From Prunella strophiata (lineage: Eukaryota; Chordata; Aves; Passeriformes; Prunellidae), in assembly GCA_036583965.1 (NCBI GenBank), contig JAZBQD010000018.1, forward strand, positions 68,921,785 through 68,985,784: a stretch of 64,000 bases of DNA. The letters run 5' to 3'. The translations under genes and the position numbers were made by a program. The notes below the pieces were generated by a model that was not told the origin of the DNA, searched no databases, and saw nothing but the letters and a program-made list of their open reading frames with translations. This document shows, in pieces, positions 13,801 to 25,800 of this stretch. The stretch's first letter is position 1; each line of letters begins with the position of its first letter.

Positions 13801-16800
13801 GCAGTTTGAGATGAGAGGGACTTGGGACAAGGGCCTGGAGTAGCAGGATGAGATGGGAACATTGGGAAGGAATTCATGGCTGGGAGGGTGGGGAAGCCCT
13901 GGCACAGATTGCCAGAGAAGCTGTGGCTGCCTGATCTCTCTGCAGGATCCACCTCATTCCAGGTGATCTCTCCCCAGGGAAAACTCATCCAGGTCCTTTC
14001 CAGCAGCTCAGCTCCCAGGGCAGGGGAAATGCTGATGCCAGCATTCCCCAAGGAAGGGCTGCAAGGACAAGGGATGTCACCTCCCTCCCTGGCAGCAGCT
14101 TCAAAAGCTTCAAATCCCAAAGCTGGGTGACAACAAGGAACAGGTCTTAGAAAAATCCCAGAACCTCCTCCCATGGATTCCTCCTCTGCTGCTTTCCCAG
14201 CCTGGACATTCTGATGTCCCCAAAAGAGCCACTTCTGCACCCAGTGACAGAAACCAGTTACCAGAGAGCTCTGGGAATGGGGACAACGGGTGGGGACATC
14301 CCCTATTCCCCCCCCTGGGGTGTCTTCTCCAGCTCTCCCTTGCACACACAATCCCAAAGCCTTGTCCTCTCCTGCTATTCCCACCCTGGCCTTGTGCCCC
14401 AAATCTCTCCCAAGCTCTAATTAACCTCATTAATCAAACAGGATGGAAGTGATGAAAAGTATTTTAAAGATCAAAACAGAATAACTCTGTAATGATTAAA
14501 AATCCCGAATTTGGGAAATATTGGATTTTTTCCAGGTGGGCTTTGCACCCCAAGGCAGGAGGGCCCTCAGTGCACCCCGTTTGGTCCCTCCACCACCCTT
14601 CTCCCAGCACCAGTGGGTGCTGCCAAGTGGGCCCTCTGGATTTAACAGGATCAAGCTCTGACTCAGAGCCTCAACCCTGCCAAACTGCCCTGATGCCACC
14701 CCTGATGCCACCCGTGTCCCACAGGGATTTGGGAAGGGATGGAGGTGCCCTGGGAATTCATTCTCTTTGGAAGTGGCCTCCCAGCTGTGCTGCCTCCTCC
14801 TCCTCCTCCTTGTCCCAATGCTCCTCCACAGCCCAGTGACCACTCCCAGGACCCTCCAGCACCTTCATCCTCTTCCTCCTCCTCCTTCCTCCTCCCTGTC
14901 CCAATGCTCCTCCACAGCCCAGTGACCACTCCCAGGACCCTCCAGCACCTTCATCATCTCTCCTCCTCCTCCTCCCTGTCCCAATGCTCCTCCACAGCCA
15001 GTGACCACTCCCAGGACCCTCCAGCACCTTCATCCTCCTCCTCCTCCTCCTCCTCCCTGTCCCAATGCTCCTCCACAGCCCAGTGACCACTCCCAGGACC
15101 CTCCAGCACCTTCATCCTCCTCCTCCTCCTCCTCCTCCCTGTCCCAATGCTCCCTCCACAGCCCAGTGACCACTCCCAGGACCCTCCAGCACTTCATCCT
15201 CCTCCTCCTCCTCCTCCCTGTCCAATGCTCCTCCACAGCCCAGTGACCATTCCAGGACCCTCCAGCACCTTCATCCTCCTCTTCTCCTCCTCCCTGTCCC
15301 AATGCTCCTCCACAGCCCAGTGACACATTCCAGGACCCTCCAGCACCTCAGCCTCCTCCTCCTCCTCCTCCTCCCTGTCCCAATGCTCCTCCACAGCCCA
15401 GTGACCATTCCCAGGACCCTCCAGCACCTTCCTCCTCCTCCTCCTCCTCCTCCCTGTCCCAGTGCTGGCCGCGGTTTTCCCTGCCGCTCCCCTGGGCACG
15501 GCTCACCTTGGTGGGCGAGGGCACCGGCGGTGCCCCCGGGGAGCCCAGGGAGGGCGTGGGGATGACGGGCGCCACCAGCGGGGTCTGGGCGGGCGTGCCG
15601 GGCTCGCTGCTGCTCATCTCCCCGCCGGACGCCGAGGCCGAGCCCGAGGGCCCGGCCGTGCCGCCGGACGCCGAGGATGTGGGGGTCCGGGTGGGCTGCA
15701 AGACACCAGCACGGGCGAGGGGGAGTCAGGGGGACGTGCCAAGGGATGGTGGTGCCACAGCCTCCCTGCTGTGACACCTCTGGTGAGTCCCATTTCCAGC
15801 AGGGGAAAGCCAGAGTGTGGTGAAGCCTGCCTTGTGTCACTGCCAGACCCGCAGGAATTCTGCTCTGGGGGAGCTGGGCTCGGAGAGAATTCATGGATAA
15901 TCCATTGGGGAAGGACTCCAGGTGATCCCCAGAGAAGTTGTGGCTGCCTCACACCCCTGGAAGTGCCCAAGGCCAGCTTGGAACACCCTGGGATTTGAGT
16001 GGGACTGGCAAAGAATGGGTTGTTTTTGAATGGGGTTGGCACTCAACGAGTTGTGTTTGTGTGGGGTTGGCACCCAATGGATCATGTTTGAGTTGGCACC
16101 CACAAGAATGGCCACGTTTGAGTGGGGTTGGCAATGAATGGATCATGTTTGGATGGTGTGTCCCTGTGTCCCTGCCCCGTGGCACTGGATGATCTCCAAG
16201 GTGCCCCCCAACCCAAACCACTCCAGATTCCAGGAGTAAAAGGTCCCAGCTCCAGAGAGTGAGACTGCAAAAACCTCAGAGCCCACCAAGATGAGAACCC
16301 AGTTTTTAGGGAAGCACCAAGAAAATCAACAAGGAGTGAGTTCCCAGAGTCCAGTAGGGCCTGGTGCTGCTTCATTAGCACTTATGAGGTTGTTAATTAA
16401 TCACTGGTCTGAGCCCAGGCATGGGGAACAGGGGCGAGGGAAGCACCAGGTGTGCCCACGACCTATTTCTGTACCATTCACCTCTGACTGTGTAAATTAA
16501 ATTTCCTGACTTGATTTTATTTCTGCAAATGGGATTTTTGGTGCCATGAAGGCTCACCAGGTATGTTGGCTTCAACCCACAGGCACAGTTGGGGAAGGAG
16601 AAACAGTTCACCCTCTGCCCTTATTTTCCCCAAAATGGAGGCAAATCCGAGTTAACTTGACTGCAGCAAGTCCAGCACCCCCTTGGATAGGCCCAGCCTG
16701 CCCTCCTGGGATGATCCCAGCTCTCCCAGGCACAGAAAACAGGGAATTACTGGGTGGCACCAAGCCCCACAAGCTTTCTTCCAGACACAGCTCAAAACCA

Positions 16801-19800
16801 AGATGTTTGTTGTTCCTGGTGCTTTTGGGGTCACAGATCCCCCACAGAGAGCAGAGTTCACTGGGATACTGGGAAGGAATTCCAGCTGTGAGGGAAGTCC
16901 TGGCACAGGTTGCCCAGAGAAGCTGTGGCTGCCACACCCCTGGAAGTGTCCAAGGCCAGGTTGGATGGAGCTTGGAGCCACCAGGGATAGTGGGAGGTGT
17001 CCCTGGGTGGAGCTGGATGGGCTTTAGGTCCCTTCCAACCCAACCCATCCATGCTTCCAGGATCCCAACTCCACCTCCCTGCCCAGCCAGGTGTGAGGCC
17101 AAAGGAGCAGGAGGTCCCATGGGACATCCCTGCAGAGACATCACCAAGAACCTCTCAAACCAAGGACTGGGATGGGATCCCAGAGCCCTGGGGCTGATGG
17201 ACTCCACCCCTGCCTGGGCCGAGGTGCTGGAAGCACCTGCTGAGGATGGAGGCCTCCACCTCCCAACTCAATCTTTAAGGATTTCTCCCCCACATTTCCT
17301 CCCTTCAAGCCACAAGTCCCTTCCCAAGGTGAATGCTGCTGGCTGGAGCAGGCCCCCAGGGCCAGCTGGGATCACAGAGCCCTGCCTGGCACCTCAGGCT
17401 CTCTCAGATCCCACTGCCAAACACTTGGCACAAACTGGGACAGTCAGGGAGCAGCAACCCCCACAGGGACCCCCTGGCACAGCCTGGGCACTGCCACATG
17501 GATTTCACACTGTTCCACAGGCCATTCCATCCTGGGAGAGGGTCCCCAGGATCTGGACCTGCTCCAGAGGAGTCCATGACCCCTGTGAGCTCCTCTGGGT
17601 TCTGCACAATGAGGTGGAAGGACAACGGTGGGGTTGGCATCCCATGGGTCATGTTTGAGTGGGGTTGGCATCCAGTGGATCATGTTAGAGTGGGGTTGGC
17701 ACCCCATGAGTCATGTTAGAGTGGGGTTGGCATCCAGTGGATCGTGTTTGGGTGAGGTTGGCACCCAATGGATTGTGTTTCAATGGGGTTGGTATCAAAT
17801 GGATTGTCTGTGGTGGGATTGGCACCCAACAGATCATGCTTGAGTGGGACTGGCAAAGAATGGATTGTTTTTGAATGGGGTTGGCACTCAACAAGTTGTG
17901 TTTGAGTGGGGTTGGCACCCAATGGATCATGTTTGAGTTGGCATCCAGAAGAATGGCCACATTTGAGTGGGGTTGGCAACGAATGGATCATGTTTGAATG
18001 GTGTTGGCAACCAATGGATCATGTTTGGGTGGGGTTGGCATCCAACAAGTCATGTTTGGGTGGGGTTGGCAATGAATGGATCATGTTTGGGTAGTGCTGG
18101 CACCCAATGGATCGTGTTTGGGTGGGATTGGGAACCAATGGATCATGTTTGAGTGAGGCTGGCACCCAACGAGTTGTGTTTGAGCAGGGTTGGCAACCAA
18201 CAGCTCAGGTTTGAGTGGGGTTGGCAATGAATGGATCATGTTTGAGATGGTGTTGGCACCCAATGGGTTCTGAGTGAGGTTGGCACCTAATGTGCCACAT
18301 TTGAGATGGTGTTGGCATCCAATGGGTTGTGCTTGAGTGGGGTTGGTACCTAATGCATCCTGTTTGAGATGGTGTTGGCATCCAATGGGCTGTGTTTGAG
18401 TGGTGTTGGCACCCAACGGCCCATGTTTGAGATGGTGTTGGCACCCAATGGGTTCTGAGTGAGGATGGCACCTAATGTGCCACGTTTGAGATGGTGTTGG
18501 CATCCAATGGGTTGTGCTTGAGTGGGGTTGGTACCTAATGCACCATGTTTGAGATGGTGTTGGCATCCAATGGGTTGTGTTTGGGTGGGGTTGGCACCCA
18601 ACGGCCCATGTTTGAGATGGTGTTGGCACCCAATGGGTTCTGAGTGAGGATGGCACCTAATGTGCCACGTTTGAGATGGTGTTGGCATCCAATGGATCAT
18701 GTTTGGGTGGGGTTGGCAATGAATGGATCATGTTTGGGTGGGGTTGGCACCCAACAGCCCATGTCTGAGTGGGGCTGGCACCCAGTGGATCCTGTCTGCA
18801 GGGCTGTTGGCCCCAGTGACCCCCACTTGTGACAGGGTTGACACCCAATGCTTTGAGTGGCGCTGGCAACACAGGGCCGTCGGTGCCCGTGCCCCCCGGG
18901 CCCGTGCCCCCAGGTGCCTCCCCCGCCGTTTTCTGTCACCTTGGTTTCTTCGGCGGGGCTCTGGAGGGCAGCGGGAGCGGACGAAAAGAGACGACGTCAC
19001 CACCGGGACAGAGGAGCAGAGAACAGCCGGCGGTGGCAGAGCAGGGAAAGGAGACAAAAGACAGCACGGCATCGTTAGTGTGCCCGGCTTCATTAGCGTG
19101 CCCGTTGGCACCGGGTGCGTGCGGCGTCGTTAGCGGGGGGCTCGTTACATGGGATCCCCTGGCACAGCTCCCATGGGATCCCCTGGCACAGCTCCCATGG
19201 GACCCCCTGGCACAGCTCCCATGGGATCCCCTGGCACAGCTCCCATGGGACTCCCTGGCACAGCTCCCAAGGGATCCCCTGGCACAGCTCCCATGGGATC
19301 CCCTGGCACAGCTCCCATGGGATCCCCTGGCACAGCTCCCATGGGATCCCCTGGCACAGCTCCCATGGGATCCCCTGGCACAGCTCCCATGGGATCCCCT
19401 GGCACAGCTCCCATGGGATCCCCTGGCACAGCTCCCATGGGATCCCCTGGCACAGCTCCCATGGGATCCCCTGGCACAGCTCCCATGGGATCCCCTGGCA
19501 CAGCTCCCATGGGATCCCCTGGCACAGCTCCCATGGGATCCCCTGGCACAGCTCCCATGGGATCCCCTGGCACAGCTCCCAAGGGATCCCCTGGCACAGC
19601 TCCCATGGGATCCCCTGGCACAGCTCCCATGGGATCCCCTGGCACAGCTCCCATGGGATCCCCTGGCACAGCTCCCATGGGACCCCCTGGCACAGCTCCC
19701 ATGGGACCCCCTGGCACAGCTCCCATGGGATCCCCTGGCACAGCTCCCATGGGACCCCCTGGCACAGCTCCCATGGGATCCCCTGGCACAGCTCCCATGG

Positions 19801-22800
19801 GATCCCCTGGCACAGCTCCCAAGGGATCCCCTGGCACAGCTCCCATGGGATCCCCTGGCACAGCTCCCATGGGATCCCCTGGCACAGCTCCCAAGGGATC
19901 CCCTGGCACAGCTCCCATGGGACCCCCTGGCACAGCTCCCATGGGATCCCCTGGCACAGCTCCCATGGGATCCCCTGGCACAGCTCCCATGGGATCCCCT
20001 GGCACAGCTCCCATGGGATCCCCTGGCACAGCTCCCATGGGATCCCCTGGCACAGCTCCCATGGGATCCCCTGGCACAGCTCCCATGGGACCCCCTGGCA
20101 CAGCTCCCATGGGACCCCCTGGCACAGCTCCCATGGGATCCCCTGGCACAGCTCCCATGGGACCCCCTGGCACAGCTCCCATGGGATCCCCTGGCACAGC
20201 TCCCATGGGATCCCCTGGCACAGCTCCCATGGGACCCCCTGGCACAGCTCCCAAGGGATCCCCTGGCACAGCTCCCAAGGGATCCCCTGGCACAGCTCCC
20301 ATGGGACCCCCTGGCACAGCTCCCATGGGACCCCCTGGCACAGCTCCCATGGGACCCCCTGGCACAGCTCCCATGGGACCCCCTGGCACAGCTCCCATGG
20401 GATCCCCTGGCACAGCTCCCATGGGATCCCCTGGCACAGCTCCCATGGGATCCCCTGGCACAGCTCCCAAGGGATCCCCTGGCACAGCTCCCATGGGACC
20501 CCCTGGCACAGCTCCCAAGGGATCCCCTGGCACAGCTCCCAAGGGATCCCCTGGCACAGCTCCCAAGGGATCCCCTGGCACAGCTCCCAAGGGATCCCCT
20601 GGCACAGCTCCACTGGGATCCCCCTGGCACACAGCTCCCATGGGATCCCCCTGGCACAGCTCCCATGGGATCCCCTGGCACAGCTCCCATGGGATCCCCC
20701 TGGCACAGCTCCCATGGGATCACCGGAGCAGAGCCCAGAGCCAGCACAGCCCTTGGTCACCCCGTCCCCGCCCCTCCAGCCTAGTGTGGGGAACAGAGCT
20801 GGGGCATCCTGAACCCCCATCCCGACCCCAGGGATACCCCAGGGCAGATCCACCTTGTGTTTCCAAGGAATTTTGGTCTTCAGAAGCAAAGCCTGGTTCA
20901 GGTTGGTTGGGCATTCCAGGCTCCATGGGCACGGGGGGTTTACCTCCCACGCCTTTCCCAGAGACCCCCAGAGTGGGAGGTGGAAAGGATTTCATCTTAA
21001 ACATGAGTTTTCTCCTCTCCTCATCCCTCTGGTTCTCCAAAGGGCCCAGAGCACTCTGGACCAGCTGCCCCAGTGCCCCCAGGCTCTGCTTTGTTTAACC
21101 AAAAATTCCAGGGACACCACAGAGCTGATCCCACGCTCCCAATCTTTCCTTTCATGGCTGGAATTAAATCATCCATGATTTTGGGGCAGGAACCCCCCAC
21201 ACCCCTCCATGCACATGCAGCAGCTCAGGGAGGGAAGGCCACAGGGCCCAGCCTGGAACAGAGACAAATATGAAATTATTTAGTATTTTTCCCCTTAAAA
21301 ACAATCCCTAATGGATGGAAAAGGAGGAGTGAGCAGGCTGATCCTGGGGGACAGCAGGTGGGCACTGGGAACATCTGTCCAGCTGCAGCCTTGGAGCACT
21401 TCCAGGCTCTCCCTCATTTCTGATTCCATGACCTAATCCCAGCTGGGAATAAGCAGGAGCAGAACAGATGGATAATGGCACTGCCACATGACGCCATGTC
21501 CAGGATGGGGACATGAGGCACACGGAGCCCACCAGGGACCAGCAGCTCCAGCTGATCTCCAACAAGGCCGTGTTCCCTCCCGAGGCCTCAGGAAACCTCA
21601 GAGCTCTATTTCCCTGTTTTCAATGTAAACCTGGATGTGTTTGCAGTTCCAAACTTCCCATCACCTCTGCCATTGCTTCAGCTAAATCCTGCTCTGCTCA
21701 CTTCCAGCCTTTTCCCAAAGGTGCATTCCATGTCAATCCTGAAGGAAGACATTCCCATCTTCCACGACATCTCCTGTGAGACCAAATTGGTCAGGAAAAT
21801 GGAATTGCAGCAGCAAAAGTTCCAGACCCTCAGGTGAAACCCTCAGGATGTTCTTCAGGAGCTCTCCAGCATCTTCTTGAAGTCCAACTAAGCAACATGG
21901 AGCAGCAACAAAAATCTGGGAGACACTTGGAAAATGCCTTCTTCAGGAATTCCACAGGTGGAGATGTCCCCACTCCCTGCCACACACGTGGGGGGACTCA
22001 GGAGTGGGGCAGTGCTGGGGGGGATCCCACACCAACCACTGAGTCCTTGGACATGGAGCAATGTCACCTGAGACAACTGAGTCCTGTCCTGGGGGACACC
22101 AAATCCTTCCCTGGGGGACACTGAGCCTTGTCCTGGATGGGGGACACTGATCCCTGTCCTAGGAGACACTGAGCTTCGTCCTGAGGGACACCAAGCCCTG
22201 AACTGGGGGACACTGATCCCTGTCCCACTGATCCCTGTCCCTGAACTGGGGTCACTGAGCCTTATCCTGGGGGACACTGAGCCTTGTCCTGGCCATGGGG
22301 TGGGGGACACCAACTCAAACCCTAAAACCACACCAAACCCTAAAAACAGGGAGAAGCCTCCTGGTAACCATCCTTAAAGCCATGTGGAATAATCCTGCTT
22401 TGTGCATCCTTCAGAGTTTTGGTCCCCTCCATGTGATGACCACTGAAAGTTGGAGCTCCAAGACCTCCAGGATCCATGGCAAAGGGATGCTCTGGGATGC
22501 TCCAGCTGCTCTCTCCATCAGGAATGGGGGATGGCCAGGCTCCCCTCTGTGGTGGCACCATCTGTCCCCAGCCAGTCATCCCTGGGCTCTGGAAAAGTCA
22601 GTGACCAGGATGGGACATGGATTTTCCAGTGTTTGGCATCATGCCAGCTTTGGGAACAGAGGCTCCAGCTCCACCTGGACCCTCCTGGATCCAGGATGCT
22701 CCAACCCCCCCAGGGATGGATGGATGGATGGATGTTCCACGAGGTGGAGGTTCCAGGTTCCAGGCTCTGCTGTGTAATGCTGCTGCATCAATATTTGATG

Positions 22801-25800
22801 GAATTACAAAACCTCTGCTCCCAGGGGAACGATGGGGGCTCCGAGATGGACTCAGCTCCTGGCAGCAGGAACTCTGGAAAAATCCTCCTGGAGACCAAGG
22901 ACTGACTGTGGTGGGGTCAGCATTGCCTGCTGAAGGTGGGGTCCCACAAGTCCCTCCTGATTTGGTTCTGCTCCAGGTGTGGGAATCCTGATCCAGCCAG
23001 GAGCAGCGAGTGCTGGATGGATGAGCAGGAATGTGTGAATGTCACCTTGCAGCAGGCAGGACAGGGGAGGTGTCACTGGAGCCTTCTCCTGGATTAAGTT
23101 GCAAGGCTTCAAGTCTGAACTTCACTGTGGCTGCTGCTGTGGAGGATTCCCAGAATTTCCAGGAGGATTCCAATTGGCAGCAGCTCCTGAGTGGGGTAGG
23201 CAGTGCCGGGGGTGATGCCCAGGCACTGATCCAGTGCTGCTCCATGCTGATGCCACCCCACTCCATTCCCAGGAATTTGGCCCCTCAGAGGCACCTCCCC
23301 TCTGCTGGAGCTGTCTCAGCCCCTGGATGAGCCCCTCAGGGTGTGGTACCCTGGGAATTCTGCATTTCAAACAACCAGCACCACCCAGCAGGTGCCAGGT
23401 CTCACGGGTGTGATTCCATGGGCGAGGAGAGGAGCAACAGGAAAAGCAGGATGGAATCCAGGCATGGGGCTGAGCACCAGCAGCCATGAAACTTTCCATG
23501 GGGAAGAGGATTAACAGGGACACGTGACAAGCAGTGTCAGTGTCTGAGCTCAGGGAGGTGCAGGTGTAAATCAGGAGCATTTACTGCCAGGTGCCAGCCC
23601 AGCTCGGGTCTGTTCCCTGCCATCAGCCAGAAATTCCCAGGATTTCTCTTTAAGCTGAGCAGTGACATCGTGGTTACACTAAAAATAAACATATAGGCCA
23701 GTGCCCGCGCTGTCACCTGCGGGAATGGCAGCCTGGCAGGGACTCGGGTACTGCCAGCCTCTGGGAATGCCAAGGGCTGCCAGGAAAACCGGGATTATGG
23801 ACACACAGCTTCCCCAGGGATGGCACCGGCAGCAGGAACAGCACTGACACTCTCAGGCTGTGGGGGGACAGGGACAGCAGCAGGGATGGCACTGGCACCC
23901 CTGGAGTGGGGATGGCACCAGCTGTGGGGACAGGGACAGCAGCAGGGATGGCACTGGCACCCCTGGCGTGGGGACGGCACCAGCAGCGGGGACAACACAG
24001 GCAGCAGGGACAGCACTGACACCCCCAGGCAGAGGGGATGGCATCGGCAGCCGGGGACGGGGATGGCATCAGCATCCCCCAGAGCAGGGATGGCACCGGC
24101 AGCGGGCACAGGGCCCCGGCAGAGCCGCAGAGCCGCTGCATTGGCCGGGTGACACGGAGAGGGGACTCCGGGAGCTCGGGAGGCAAAGCCAGCCATGAAC
24201 CGCTGCTCACCCAGCGCCCCCCTCCTCCCCCAGCCCGTCACGCTCCCAATTACAGCCCGGCAGCATCAACACGGGGAAAACGGGAAAAAACCAGCGAGGA
24301 GGCGGCCGGGAAGCGGGGATGCGACGCCGGGGGATGCGGGCGCGGACCGTACCTTGCGTGTGGCCGGGGCCTGCCTCATCGTCGCGCAGGGACGGCCGGA
24401 GCGGGAGCAGACGGAGCAGCGGGTCAGTCAGCACGGCCGGACACGGCAAATGGCCGCGGCCGCCGCCGGCCGCTCGCCACGTCCTGCCCGGGGGCTCGGC
24501 GGGGGCTCAGGGGGTCCAGGGCAGCCCCCCCCGGCCGCGGCCGCTCGTCCCCGCTCCGCCGGTGGCTCCAACCACCGCCCCGGCGGCTCGTGACATCACC
24601 GCGGAGGGGCCGCACCGGCGGGCGCTGCACCGAGCCGGGCGGTGTGCGGATGAGGATGGGGATGAGGATGGGGCGGATGTGATGCTGCGCTCGGGGAGGG
24701 GATGGGGGGCTCTCAGCGGCTCGGAGACCCCCGGGACAGCCCCCCGGGTGCCACCCGGTGCAGGCGGCTCCGTGGCTGCGCTCGGTATCGCCGCCGTGCC
24801 CGCAGCCAAACCCGCCCCGCGCCGGCAAATCCCCCGGGAGCGGACGGACAGACGGACGGAGGATGGACAGATGGACGGCGCCGAGCCCGGAGGGATGGAC
24901 AGATGGACAGAGGGATCATCTTGCCGCGCTGCCATCCAGCGCCAGCTCCGGGCGGATTACCGGGAGCTCAGGGCAGCCCTGCGCGGCTGGGGGTGCACAG
25001 AGACCCCCCCGGGGCCTCGGAGAGCCCCTGCCCCAAAAATGCCACTCAGGGTGGCATCCAGCACGTCCTGAGCCTCACTGCCCTGCCAGGACCATTCCCA
25101 CAATTCCTGCCCGGCATTCCCGTTGTCCCTGCTCTGCTGGGAACCCACAGGATGTCACCAAGCACCATCTCCAAAAACTCTCCATGAATCCATGTTCCTG
25201 CCCCACGGAGTGCTGGAGAGCAGGACAGCAGCTCCCTTTACATGCACAGATCTTGCATCCCATTTGTTATATTATATTCTATTATGTAACATGAACACAG
25301 ACTCATCCAGCTCCCATTCCAACTGTGTTATTTTCCAAAATTCCCAAAACACTATGAGGAGAGAGGAGCTCAGGGTGCTCTGGGCTCACCTCCACACACA
25401 GAGGGAATTTTACCTCCAGTATTTCCAGTCCCTCAGCACAATCCTGCCAATCTCCTGAAAAAGCATTTCAAGGCCTCTTTGCCATTCCCTGGAAGCAGCC
25501 CCTCGAGGTTGTCATGCTGGGGACATCCTGTGTCCAACTGATCTCTGCTGGGATCTGATTCCTGAAAAACTCCAGGGAACCCAGCAGCTGTGGGGGAAGT
25601 GTCCAAGGCCAGGCTGGATGGAGTTTGGAAGAGCCTGGGATAGAGGGATGGAACTGGATGGGATTTAAGGTCCCTTCCAATCCAAACCATTCCATAATTC
25701 TGGAGCCCTTCTGCTCTGGAGTCAGGATTGCTGGGAATTGAATTGCTGGAGAAGAGAAAAATCCAGGGAATCCTCAGAGTCCCTGAAGGGGGCTTCCAGG

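Noticed and set aside
19115..21098. Long frames [16 protein letters not shown] and HSSHGIPW resembling collagen or silk-like proteins
   Set aside because: The unit is 24 bp, so every frame stays open. No start context, splice structure or flanking homology supports a protein.
24038..25294. Several 100-250-codon frames through the CpG island
   Set aside because: They are open because of high GC content; no splice-consistent or recognisable protein apart from the short MRQAPATRK exon.
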